Shown: one piece after another, positions 16,235-24,198 of the stretch
Layout of the letters: each line of letters opens with the position of its first letter
How positions within the stretch are numbered: the stretch's first letter is position 1
NCBI GenBank assembly: GCA_050949085.1
Contig: JBMNFB010000001.1
Location: 930,001-994,000 of the forward strand
Direction of reading: 5' to 3'
Origin: JBMNFB01 sp050949085
Lineage (GTDB): Bacteria > Bacillota > UBA994 > UBA5500
DNA length: 64,000 nt
Notes under the pieces: model-generated
Told to the model about the DNA's origin: nothing
The model's database searches: none
The model's input: only the letters and a program-made list of their open reading frames with translations
Program-made: the position numbers and the translations under genes

Positions 16235-17302
16235 CTAGTCAACCAGAGTGACCTTGACAACCTGCGCCGGAATGGCAGCAGCTGAGTCTACGTCAGTGTC
16301 CTTCAGCAGGGTTACCTCGCCCTTCTCCAGCTTCTCGTAGATGGCATCGTAATCAGCCTGAGAGAACTTCGCAAAACGGGAGTTCTCCATCGGCAGGCCA
16401 ACACCATCAACAGTTACGTCCAGAGTGACACTCTGGCCACCAGGGAACGTGCCGTTATAGTAGGCTTCCAGACCACCGTAGACCGAGTTGGCAAGCTCCT
16501 TCATGGCCGAGGTGATGACTGTCGTTGACTCGCCAGACTGATCGACGTCAACACCGATAACCTTCTTGTCGGCAGCCTCGGCAGCGGCCATGACAGAGTT
16601 GCCCACCGCGCCACCGCAGGCAAAGATCACTTCGGTGCCGCTGTTATACCAGGAGGCGGCCAGCGCCTGAGCCTCAGGGGTAGCGTCAAATCCGCCGGTG
16701 TAGTGGTACTTGATCTCAACGCTGCTGATGCCCATTTCGTTGGCGGCATACTCAGCGCCCTGCACGAAGCCATAGCCGAAGCGGACGACGGCCGGCACGG
16801 CCATACCACCCATGAAACCTAGTTTGGTGAAGCCTTCCTTGACAGCAGCGTAGCCAGCCAGGAAGCCCGCCTGCTCCTCCGCATAGAAGACGGAGTAAAC
16901 GTTATCCTCGATACGAGCCTGGAAATCTCCTTCATAGTCGCCGTTGTTCGGAGAGCCATCCAGCAGGATGAACTTGACGTCCGGATGCAGATCCTGAGCC
17001 TGGAAGACAGCCGGTTCAAACAGGAAACCCGGGCAGACGACAACTTTGGCGCCACCCTCGACCGCCAGATTGATGGTGTCAATGTAGGAGGCGGTAGTCT
17101 TCTCCGCGGGCTGATAGTACTTGTATGTGATCTTGTGTTCTTCTGCGTAGGCCATCAGGCCTTCCCATGCACCCTGGTTGAAAGACTTGTCGTCGATCGT
17201 CCCGATGTCGGTAACCAAGGCGAGCTCATACTTCTCGGAGCAGCCCGCCATCAGCGGCAGCAGCAGTGCCAAGGCCAGAGTCAACAGCAGTAACCTTTTC
17301 AA
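16235..17302 (-). CDS. BMP family substrate-binding lipoprotein (nucleoside receptor)
   Basis: A 355-aa extracytoplasmic receptor. A signal sequence of ~18 residues ends in a lipobox (LMAGC), so Cys20 should be lipid-modified. The mature part opens with YELALVTDIGTIDDKSFNQGAWEGL, a hallmark of BMP/Med proteins that bind nucleosides. A TTG at 17302 serves as start, with GGAGGG upstream. It lies divergent from thymidine and uridine kinase genes, which supports a nucleoside substrate. A good sigma-A promoter precedes it. Confidence 0.93.
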   Translation of the reverse strand: MKRLLLLTLALALLLPLMAGCSEKYELALVTDIGTIDDKSFNQGAWEGLMAYAEEHKITYKYYQPAEKTTASYIDTINLAVEGGAKVVVCPGFLFEPAVFQAQDLHPDVKFILLDGSPNNGDYEGDFQARIEDNVYSVFYAEEQAGFLAGYAAVKEGFTKLGFMGGMAVPAVVRFGYGFVQGAEYAANEMGISSVEIKYHYTGGFDATPEAQALAASWYNSGTEVIFACGGAVGNSVMAAAEAADKKVIGVDVDQSGESTTVITSAMKELANSVYGGLEAYYNGTFPGGQSVTLDVTVDGVGLPMENSRFAKFSQADYDAIYEKLEKGEVTLLKDTDVDSAAAIPAQVVKVTLVD

Positions 17303-17344
17303 TTTACACCCTCCTCATTTTCTCCTACCATTAGGCTCGTCTCG

Positions 17345-17373
17345 AATATATCACACAGAATTGCTGTTTTCAA
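17345..17373 (-). promoter_or_regulatory. Sigma-A promoter of the BMP lipoprotein gene
   Basis: TTGAAA (17373-17368), 17-bp spacer, TATATT (17350-17345). Confidence 0.7.
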
Positions 17374-17490
17374 CCAGTGTATGGTGCTATAGTGTAGGCA
17401 CATTTTCCAGTACAGCCTGTTCGTTCTTGCAGGTTAGTCATACAGGAATGGCGAAGAAAGGCGGGAGAAAACTGACGGAGGTAATGCAGC

Positions 17491-18129
17491 ATGATGGACG
17501 GCTACTTGGAGATTATCACGGGAGGGATGTTCAGCGGCAAGTCCAGCGAGTTGATTCGCCGCGTTAAGCGAGCTCAATACGCCAAGAAGCGTGTGCAGCT
17601 TTTTAAGCCGATGATTGATAATCGCTATAGCAGCAACCATATCGTCTCCCACGACCACCATGCCCTGGAAGCGGAGAATCTGCGCAGCATCACCGAACTC
17701 CCGGCGCGGCTCAGGGCGGATACTGATGTGGTAGCCATTGATGAACTGAACTTTTTCCACCCCCAGGAGACAATAGAAGTGATCGAAGCCCTGTTGCTGG
17801 ATGGGATCAAGGTGATCGGGGCAGGGCTGGACATTGACTTTGCCGGACGGCCTTTCGGTGCCATGCCTTACCTGATGGCGATCGCCGATGAGGTGGACAA
17901 GCTGAATGCCATCTGCATCCGCTGCGGCGAGAAGGCCTATGTCAGTCAACGGCTGGTTAACGGCAGACCAGCCGCCTCCACCGATCAACAGATCGAGGTG
18001 GGAGGCGATGAACGCTACGAGGCGCGGTGTCGGCGCTGCTGGGAGCTGGCCGATCGGCCCAACCGCTCCCGAATCCGCTCTGGCGGCGGCTCAGCCGACG
18101 TCGCCGACTCGGCAGTGCAGGGGGAATAA
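17491..18129 (+). CDS. tdk: Thymidine kinase (type II)
   Basis: A 212-aa type II thymidine kinase that phosphorylates thymidine with ATP in the salvage pathway. The P-loop is GGMFSGKSSELI at residues 11-22, VVAIDELNFF is the Walker B/catalytic Glu region, and the lasso zinc cysteines CIRC and CRRC are present. The tail after residue 195 is low-complexity and probably disordered. GGAGGT precedes the ATG pair at 17491/17494. It lies 4 bp before uridine kinase and divergent from a nucleoside transporter. Confidence 0.95.
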   Translation: MMDGYLEIITGGMFSGKSSELIRRVKRAQYAKKRVQLFKPMIDNRYSSNHIVSHDHHALEAENLRSITELPARLRADTDVVAIDELNFFHPQETIEVIEALLLDGIKVIGAGLDIDFAGRPFGAMPYLMAIADEVDKLNAICIRCGEKAYVSQRLVNGRPAASTDQQIEVGGDERYEARCRRCWELADRPNRSRIRSGGGSADVADSAVQGE

Positions 18130-18133
18130 GCAG

Positions 18134-18799
18134 ATGGAGCGCAGAAGTGATCGGCAGCTGCTGCAGCCTGGCGGCCGGCTGCGGCGGCAACCCTATCTGG
18201 TGGGGATCGCGGGTGGGAGCGGCTCCGGCAAGTCGACGCTTTCGGGCAGGCTCTGTCAGGCGCTGCCTGACCAGGTAACGCTCATTCGGCACGACAACTA
18301 CTACCGGGATCAGAAGCACCTGCCCCTTGTGGAGCGCCTCAAGACCAACTACGATCATCCGCTGGCCTTTGAGACCGACTTGCTGATTGAGCATCTGCAG
18401 ACGCTGCGCGAGGGCAAGGCGGTCTACATGCCGGAATATGACTTCACTAACCATGTCCGCCGCGAGACCGAGGTGAGAGTTGAGCCGAGAAGGATCATCA
18501 TGCTGGAGGGTATCCTCATCCTCGAGAATGCTCAGCTGCGCGAACTGCTTGACCTGAAGCTGTACGTCGATACCGACTCGGATATCCGGATCCTGCGCCG
18601 CCTGGTGCGCGACGTCAACGAGCGGGGCCGCTCGGTGGAATCGGTGATCGATCAATACCTGAATACGGTCAAGCCGATGCACGAGCAGTTTGTGGAACCG
18701 AGCAAACGCTATGCCGATATCATCGTGCCGGAAGGTGGTAAGAATCAGGTGGCCATCGACATGATCGTCTCGCGGCTGAAGGCCGAGCTCGAGCTCTGA
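18134..18799 (+). CDS. udk: Uridine kinase
   Basis: A 221-aa uridine/cytidine kinase that converts uridine to UMP. The P-loop GIAGGSGSGKST lies at residues 24-35, followed by LIRHDNYYRDQ and YDHPLAFETDLL, with RLVRDVNERGRS as the lid arginines. The ATG at 18134 is chosen because the region upstream in the same frame overlaps tdk. It follows the tdk stop by 4 bp and is part of the same nucleoside-salvage unit. A strong hairpin follows the gene. Confidence 0.94.
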   Translation: MERRSDRQLLQPGGRLRRQPYLVGIAGGSGSGKSTLSGRLCQALPDQVTLIRHDNYYRDQKHLPLVERLKTNYDHPLAFETDLLIEHLQTLREGKAVYMPEYDFTNHVRRETEVRVEPRRIIMLEGILILENAQLRELLDLKLYVDTDSDIRILRRLVRDVNERGRSVESVIDQYLNTVKPMHEQFVEPSKRYADIIVPEGGKNQVAIDMIVSRLKAELEL

Positions 18800-18866
18800 G
18801 TTCAGGGAACGCGCCCGAAACACCCTGTTCAGGGTGTGGCAACGTGATGGATCCGCAAGACGTAAG

Positions 18867-18906
18867 GAGGCGTGCTGCCACGCAGGAAACCGTGGCGGCA
18901 CGCCTC
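18867..18906. terminator. Terminator hairpin between udk and gltX
   Basis: 16-bp stem (18867-18882 with 18891-18906, one mismatch) and 8-nt loop between convergent genes; it probably serves both. Confidence 0.75.
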
Positions 18907-18932
18907 TCATTTCACTTAACCCAGTACCTGCT

Positions 18933-20393
18933 CTAGACAGCGGCAATGGCGCGCTGGATGCGGGCCAGCGTTTTCTCCCTGCCCAGGGCCTCCAATGTGG
19001 GATAGATAGGCGGCGACACCTTCCCGCCGGAGATGATCAGGCGCAACCCCATGAACAGCTCCCGGTTGCTCCAGCCAATCTCCTGCTGCACCTGAAGCAG
19101 CGCTTGCTCCAGTCCTGCCTCAGTCCAGTCGGACGCCTGCAGGGCGGCATGGATCTTCTCCAGCCCGGCCTGCTTTGCGTCCTGCTTCTTCAATGTCGTC
19201 ACCAGATCTGCCAGAGGCAGTTCCGGCTCCTGGAAGAAGTAGTGCAGCCACTGCGGTGCTTCGTCGAGGCGGTTCAACCGCTCATGCACCAGCTTGGCCA
19301 GCGTGATCAGCCAGGAACTCTCCACCTCGCCGTCCACCAGCCCTGCTTTCTGCAGAAACGGCAGCATCCGCTCGGCCAGCTCGGCGGCGCTGAGCCGGCG
19401 AATCCATTTGGCATTGATCCAGTCCAGCTTCTTGATATCAAAGACGGCATTGCTGATGGAGCAATCCTCCAGAGAGAACTTCTCCAGCAGCTCGTCAAGG
19501 GAAAGGATCTCATCCTCCACCTCGCCTTTTGGACTCCAGCCGAGGAAGGCGAGGAAGTTGAGCATCGCTTCCGGCAGATAGCCCATGTTGGCATACTCGC
19601 CGACAAATGTCGCTCCCATGCGCTTGCTCATCTTGCTGCGATCTTCGTTAAGCATGATGCTGAAGTGGGCAAACTGCGGCACCTCCCACCCCAGGGCCTG
19701 ATAGATCAGCACCTGCGACGGCGTATTGGCGATATGCTCTGCCGCCCGGGTAACCTGACTAATTCCCATCAGGTGGTCGTCCACCACGGTGGCAAAGTTG
19801 TAGACGGGAATCCCGTTGGACTTGAGGATGACAAAGTCGCCGATATGAGCTGCCTCTACCTGGATCCAGCCGCGCACCAGATCGTGAAAGCCGACTACCC
19901 CTTCCCCGGGAGTGATCAGGCGAACGGTGGGAACGCGGCCTTCGGCCCGAAACTGTTCCCTCTCGTCTCTGGTCAGCGAACGGCAGCGGCCACTGTACTT
20001 GATGTCCTGCCTGGCCGCCTGTTGCTGGGCTCGCTCGGCCGCCAGTTCTTCCTCGCTGCAGAAACACTCATAGGCTTTTCCTTCATCCAGCAGCTGCTGA
20101 ACATGCTGCCGGTAAATATCCAGCCGCTCGCTCTGACGATAGGGGCCGCGCGGGCCTGGTTTGTCCGGCCCTTCGTCCCAGTCCAGTCCCAGCCAGCGCA
20201 GCGCGCGCAGCACGCCCTCCTCGGCATCGTCCACGTGACGCTTAGTATCAGTATCGTCGATCCGCATGATGAACGTACCATTATTCTGGCGGGCAAAGAG
20301 ATAGTTATACAGAGCAGTGCGGGCGTGTCCCACATGGGCATCGCCGGTGGGACTGGGAGCCATGCGCACCACCACCGGACGTTTCAGCTCCAT
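18933..20393 (-). CDS. gltX: Glutamate--tRNA ligase
   Basis: A 486-aa class I aminoacyl-tRNA synthetase. MAPSPTGDAHVGHARTAL carries the HIGH-type motif, and SKMSKRMGA is the KMSKS motif. Whether it is discriminating (Glu only) or also charges tRNA-Gln cannot be told by eye; Firmicutes usually use the non-discriminating form with GatCAB. AGGAGG precedes the ATG at 20393. No T-box signature is found upstream. A 526-aa ORF on the opposite strand is only a shadow of this gene. Confidence 0.95.
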   Translation of the reverse strand: MELKRPVVVRMAPSPTGDAHVGHARTALYNYLFARQNNGTFIMRIDDTDTKRHVDDAEEGVLRALRWLGLDWDEGPDKPGPRGPYRQSERLDIYRQHVQQLLDEGKAYECFCSEEELAAERAQQQAARQDIKYSGRCRSLTRDEREQFRAEGRVPTVRLITPGEGVVGFHDLVRGWIQVEAAHIGDFVILKSNGIPVYNFATVVDDHLMGISQVTRAAEHIANTPSQVLIYQALGWEVPQFAHFSIMLNEDRSKMSKRMGATFVGEYANMGYLPEAMLNFLAFLGWSPKGEVEDEILSLDELLEKFSLEDCSISNAVFDIKKLDWINAKWIRRLSAAELAERMLPFLQKAGLVDGEVESSWLITLAKLVHERLNRLDEAPQWLHYFFQEPELPLADLVTTLKKQDAKQAGLEKIHAALQASDWTEAGLEQALLQVQQEIGWSNRELFMGLRLIISGGKVSPPIYPTLEALGREKTLARIQRAIAAV

Positions 20394-20426
20394 CTTGGCA
20401 TCCTCCTAACCTAACAGTGATGAGTG

Positions 20427-20780
20427 TCAGTCTTCAGACCAGAAGCGCTGCTGCAGTCTGCAGCCCAAGCGTGCCATCAACCACGCCGTCAGGGCAACGG
20501 AGCCGATGATCAAGACAGCAGGGCCAGCGCCAGCAGCAGACAACTCTTCTGAGAAAAAAAGCAGGGCATTGAGGCTTCCGGCTAGCAGGGCGAGACCCGC
20601 TCCTGCTGCCGGACGCCTGCGCCAGACAGCCAGAACCACCGACATCAGCAGGGTCGGCAGCATGACCAGGGATATGGCGTAGAAATACTGGAGCGGTGTG
20701 GGCGCTGGCCCCAGCCAGACGAACTGGGCAACCCAGCCCAGGCTGAGCGCCGCAGCCAGTGCCATCAGCCAGGCAAACAT
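20427..20780 (-). CDS. Small four-helix membrane protein, unknown
   Basis: A 117-aa hydrophobic protein with four predicted membrane segments (about residues 2-20, 30-52, 60-78 and 90-107). The ATG at 20780 has AGGAG 7-8 nt upstream; a TTG at 20786 is less likely. It sits between tyrS (12 bp upstream) and gltX (33 bp downstream), all in one direction, and is probably cotranscribed. No family recognised. Confidence 0.65.
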   Translation of the reverse strand: MFAWLMALAAALSLGWVAQFVWLGPAPTPLQYFYAISLVMLPTLLMSVVLAVWRRRPAAGAGLALLAGSLNALLFFSEELSAAGAGPAVLIIGSVALTAWLMARLGCRLQQRFWSED

Positions 20781-20792
20781 TACCAAGCTCTC

Positions 20793-22019
20793 CTAGACCA
20801 CCCGTAGCAGGTGATAGTTTTTCTTACCCTTACGCACCTCGATCACGCCGTTCCGGGCCAGAGCGTCGGTCACAACCAGATTGGGGTCGTCAACTCGCTC
20901 CTCGTTCAGGTACACCCCGCCCTGCTGCACGTTGCGGCGGGCGTCGCTCTTGGAGCTGAAGAGATCGGTGTACAGCAGGAGATCCAGCAGGTTGAGGCCG
21001 GCGGCTAGAGTCAGCCGGTCCAGATCAGTGCTTGGGGCACCATCCAGGCGGCCGCCGTTCCCAAACAGCGCCTGGGCTGCCGCCTCCGACTTACGGGCTT
21101 CCTCTTCGCCGTGCACCAGCCTGGTGACTTCAAAGGCAAGTACGCGCTTGGCTTCATTGATCTCAGCGCCCTCGAGACGACCCAGACGGCGCACTTCATC
21201 CATCGGCAGGAAGGTGTAGAGGGCCAGGAAGCGCTCCACGTCTGCATCCTCCACGTTGCGCCAGTACTGATAGAACTCATAGGGCGACGTGCGTTCTGCA
21301 TCCAGCCAGACAGCACCGGATTCGGTCTTGCCCATCTTCTTGCCGCTGGACGTCATCAGCAGCGGAATGGTCAGGCCATAGGCCTCCTGCTGCTCCAATC
21401 GGCGAATCAGGTCGGCGCCAGCAATTATATTCGACCACTGGTCGTCGCCACCCATCTGCAAGCGACAGCCGTACTGGCGATAGAGCATCAGGAAATCGTA
21501 GGCCTGGAGCAGCATGTAGTTGAACTCCAGGAAGGACAGGCCGCGTTCCATCCGCGCCTTGAAACACTCGGCGGTGAGCATCCGATTTACTGAGAACTGT
21601 GAGCCAATCTCCCGCAGAAAATCGATATACTTCAGCGGTCGCAGCCAGTCAGCGTTGTTGGCCAGAATCGCCCTCCCCGCCGAAAAGTCCAGGAAACGCG
21701 CCATTTGCGCCTTCTGGCGCTGCACGTTGTAATCGATTTCCTCCAGCGTCAAGATCGGCCGCATCTCCGTCTTGCCGGTGGGGTCGCCAATCATGCCGGT
21801 GCCGCCACCCATGAGCGCGATAGGGCGATGGCCGTGGCGCTGCAGATGTGCCAGCGCCATGATCGTGATCATATGGCCGACATGGAGACTGTCCGCCGTG
21901 GGGTCATAGCCCACATAGGCGGTAACCTGTTCACTGCCCAGCAGTTTCCGCAAAGGCTCCTCATGGGTGAGCTGCTGAACAAAGCCGCGTTCCTTCAAGA
22001 CGTCGAATACATTTTCCAT
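20793..22019 (-). CDS. tyrS: Tyrosine--tRNA ligase
   Basis: A 408-aa class I aminoacyl-tRNA synthetase. YVGYDPTADSLHVGHMI contains the HIGH motif, GGDDQWSNI is the Tyr-binding region, and GKKMGKTESGA is the KMSKS-equivalent motif. The C-terminal ~70 residues form an S4 RNA-binding domain (FSSKSDARRNVQQGGVYLN). The ATG at 22019 is preferred over a GTG at 22025 because AGGAGG is then 9 nt away. No T-box core is found in the 200 bp upstream, in contrast to cysS. Confidence 0.95.
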   Translation of the reverse strand: MENVFDVLKERGFVQQLTHEEPLRKLLGSEQVTAYVGYDPTADSLHVGHMITIMALAHLQRHGHRPIALMGGGTGMIGDPTGKTEMRPILTLEEIDYNVQRQKAQMARFLDFSAGRAILANNADWLRPLKYIDFLREIGSQFSVNRMLTAECFKARMERGLSFLEFNYMLLQAYDFLMLYRQYGCRLQMGGDDQWSNIIAGADLIRRLEQQEAYGLTIPLLMTSSGKKMGKTESGAVWLDAERTSPYEFYQYWRNVEDADVERFLALYTFLPMDEVRRLGRLEGAEINEAKRVLAFEVTRLVHGEEEARKSEAAAQALFGNGGRLDGAPSTDLDRLTLAAGLNLLDLLLYTDLFSSKSDARRNVQQGGVYLNEERVDDPNLVVTDALARNGVIEVRKGKKNYHLLRVV

Positions 22020-22178
22020 ATACACCCGCCTCCTCTACACGGGAGGGTCTCCCGCGAAGCGTCTGTCTTTTCCCTTCAACTTACCACAGCCACGGGGCTG
22101 ACGCAAGGTGAATTGTGCCCCCAGCACCGTTCGCCCATAGCAGATAAAAAGCTATACTCAAGTAATGATTGTCAGTGG

Positions 22179-22207
22179 AACCCCGCGCCTGCCTGCCGCA
22201 TACATTA
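22179..22207 (+). promoter_or_regulatory. Candidate sigma-K/sigma-E sporulation promoter for the YmaF-like gene
   Basis: AACC (22179-22182), 16-bp spacer, CATACATTA (22199-22207). This matches the Bacillus sigma-K pattern (MACM, CATANNNTA), and its -10 also fits sigma-E. The ribosome binding site starts a few bases after the expected transcription start. Confidence 0.5.
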
Positions 22208-22226
22208 TCCGCAGGAGGTGATAAGA

Positions 22227-22574
22227 ATGGCAGTCAGACTACCAACTGGCCACACCCACTTGCTCCTCACCCGCACCAGCATCAACCGAGAGCACAGACA
22301 CCGGATCGCGACTACGTCCACCCCACCGATTCTGCTGCGCAACGGCAACCACGTGCACCGGGTTCGTTCCTACACCACGTTTGACAGGCGGCATACGCAC
22401 CGGATGAGCAGGCTCACCGGCCCCGGCATTTCGCTGGGCAACGGGCGCCATGTGCATCTGGTGCGGGCACTGACAACTGTCGATCGTGAGCATCGGCACG
22501 CTGTCAGGGCCGAGACCAGCCAGGCGCCGAATATCCCAGCTTCGGTCGTACGTCGTGCCTTGCGTCGCAACTAG
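22227..22574 (+). CDS. YmaF-like histidine-rich repeat protein
   Basis: A 115-aa protein with a repeated HxH layout (HTHLLLTRT, EHRHRIATT, NHVHRVRSY, HTHRMSRLT, RHVHLVRAL, EHRHAVRAE), i.e. six HxH motifs spaced about 16 residues apart. This matches the YmaF family of Bacilli and Clostridia, whose function is unknown; regular histidine pairs suggest metal binding or a beta-repeat. CAGGAGGTGA precedes the ATG at 22227, and the longer upstream frame overlaps tyrS on the other strand. A mother-cell sporulation promoter candidate precedes it and a terminator follows, so it is a one-gene unit. Confidence 0.8.
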   Translation: MAVRLPTGHTHLLLTRTSINREHRHRIATTSTPPILLRNGNHVHRVRSYTTFDRRHTHRMSRLTGPGISLGNGRHVHLVRALTTVDREHRHAVRAETSQAPNIPASVVRRALRRN

Positions 22575-22588
22575 CGCAATCCTGCCCA

Positions 22589-22624
22589 GGCGTCAGGCGC
22601 TGCAGCCTGACGCCCCCTCTTTTG
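22589..22624 (+). terminator. Terminator after the YmaF-like gene
   Basis: Perfect 10-bp stem GGCGTCAGGC/GCCTGACGCC (22589-22598, 22605-22614) with a 6-nt loop and a CCCTCTTTT tail. Confidence 0.85.
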
Positions 22625-22723
22625 TAGCCCCCTTAGTAATCACCTTCGGCCCGACACCGCCATAGTGTGCAGTATGGCCAGAGCCAGCTTTCTGGTCAAG
22701 TCAGGCAAGACAGGGGTGGAGAC

Positions 22724-23650
22724 ATGGTTATCGTTACCGAACATCTGAGCAGCAGCGCCCTGCGCTGGCTTCAGGAGAGGGTTAACTGCTATTATGAGAC
22801 GACATTGCACCGCGACCCGGAACGCCTCTACCGTTTGCTCGGTCGGGCGCGGGGGTTGATTGTTCGCAATCAGACATATGTTAGTGAAGAACTGCTGATC
22901 CATGCCCCGCGCTTACGGGTGGTGGGGCGACTGGGAGCCGGGCTGGACAATCTGGATCGGTTGGCTCTGCAGCAGCGAGGCATCCCTGCCGTCTATGCCC
23001 CAGGAGCCAATGCGAATGCGGTGGCCGAAGCCTGTTTGCTGTACATGCTGGCCCTCGCCCGCCGCCTGCTGCTGGCCGATCAGTCTGTACGGCAGGGCCT
23101 GTGGGAACGCCACCGCTTTCCAGGGAGCGAACTGAGGGGAAAGATAGTGGGAGTTATCGGGCTGGGTGCAGTAGGTGAGCGCCTGGCAGAACTGTGCAGT
23201 CATCTCGGCTGTCAGGTTCTGGTGCACTCGGCTCGCGCCAAGCCGGGGTGGGAAAACGTCTCCCTGCCAGATCTGCTGGTCCGGGCCGACTACATCTCCG
23301 TTAACTGTGCGCTGACGCCACAGACTCTCGGACTGATCGGACCGTCAGAGATAGGTTTGCTGAAACCCAGTGCCTTCATTATCAATACCGCCCGGGGGGG
23401 CATCATCGACGAGGATGCCCTCTACGAGGCGCTGCGGCAGCGCCGCATCGCCGGTGCCGCGCTGGATGTGCGTCAGTTTGAACCTCCTGGACAGGACCGG
23501 TTCAGCGAGCTGAACAACGTCATCCTCACCCCGCATTTGGCGGGCTGGACGCGAGAGGCGCAGGAACTTGTCTGCCAGACAGTGGTTGAAGATGTCTGGC
23601 GTGTACTGCAGGACCAGCCACCGCGCTTTCCGGTACCGACCCTAGGATGA
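22724..23650 (+). CDS. D-2-hydroxyacid dehydrogenase family protein
   Basis: A 308-aa NAD-dependent oxidoreductase of the D-isomer 2-hydroxyacid dehydrogenase family. The Rossmann motif GVIGLGAVGERLAE follows GKIV at about residue 145. The catalytic triad is visible: Arg in NTARGG, Glu in DVRQFEPP, and His in LTPHLAGWT. GAGLDNLD is the usual substrate-domain motif. Substrate (phosphoglycerate, glyoxylate or other) cannot be read off. The ATG at 22724 with GGGGTGGAG upstream is preferred over 22667. Confidence 0.88.
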   Translation: MVIVTEHLSSSALRWLQERVNCYYETTLHRDPERLYRLLGRARGLIVRNQTYVSEELLIHAPRLRVVGRLGAGLDNLDRLALQQRGIPAVYAPGANANAVAEACLLYMLALARRLLLADQSVRQGLWERHRFPGSELRGKIVGVIGLGAVGERLAELCSHLGCQVLVHSARAKPGWENVSLPDLLVRADYISVNCALTPQTLGLIGPSEIGLLKPSAFIINTARGGIIDEDALYEALRQRRIAGAALDVRQFEPPGQDRFSELNNVILTPHLAGWTREAQELVCQTVVEDVWRVLQDQPPRFPVPTLG

Positions 23651-23691
23651 TACTAGTTAATCTGAGGCACATTGGCGTCCACAAAAGGAAT

Positions 23692-23726
23692 AAACAAGGC
23701 CTAGCCACTGGCCTTGTTTATTCTTT
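23692..23726 (+). terminator. Terminator after the 2-hydroxyacid dehydrogenase gene
   Basis: Perfect 10-bp stem AAACAAGGCC/GGCCTTGTTT with an 8-nt loop and a TATTCTTT tail. Confidence 0.85.
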
Positions 23727-23767
23727 GGGGGGTAATGTGGTTGTCCATCTTGCCTGGAAACCTGGAG

Positions 23768-23980
23768 TTAGCTATAGGGGTTGGGCGCGCTGTTACTCCC
23801 TCCTCCACCACCCGGAGGAGGCAGCGGTGGGTCCGGTGGCGGCGGCAGGACGGATAGCTCGGCTAGCACTGGCTGCCACTCTCTATTTACCTGACTCAGT
23901 GCAGCGCCGGCTTGTCCAATGCCAAGCCAAAACGAAACAATCAGGCTGAGGATAAGCAAGGATGTCAATGCTCTCTTCAT
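23768..23980 (-). CDS. Small exported proline/glycine-rich peptide
   Basis: A 70-aa product. MKRALTSLLILSLIVSFWLG followed by IGQAGAA is a clear signal peptide (cleavage near residue 26). The short mature part is hydrophilic for ~18 residues, then Pro-rich, then GGGGG and an SNSAPNPYS end. GTGGGG lies upstream of the ATG at 23980, and a weak promoter (TTGCTA, 18 bp, TATTGT) lies farther up. It is transcribed divergently from the XRE-TPR regulator. That arrangement recalls secreted signalling pro-peptides of RRNPP-type systems, but a simple cell-wall or membrane peptide is equally possible. Confidence 0.6.
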   Translation of the reverse strand: MKRALTSLLILSLIVSFWLGIGQAGAALSQVNREWQPVLAELSVLPPPPDPPLPPPGGGGGSNSAPNPYS

Positions 23981-24198
23981 TCTTTACACCCCACTTTCTC
24001 AGTCTCTGCGCCCACAATACACGAAGACATGCTACTTTAGCAATCATAATATTGCTTCAGAATTAAAGCACATGCACACATCCTTCAGGGATGGATTACT
24101 ACCCGACTGACAGTATTCTTAAGGTTTGGCAGGAAGGCGCAGAACTCTGGGCGAATATTCTGGAGGAGTAGTCTGCGTGACGGGAGGTACAGTCAAGC

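Noticed and set aside
18834..20414. 526-aa ORF opposite gltX
   Set aside because: Antisense shadow of a certain aminoacyl-tRNA synthetase gene; no ribosome site or recognisable domain.
22020..22226. T-box leader upstream of tyrS
   Set aside because: No GGGTGGTACCGCG-type core or antiterminator found on the reverse strand.
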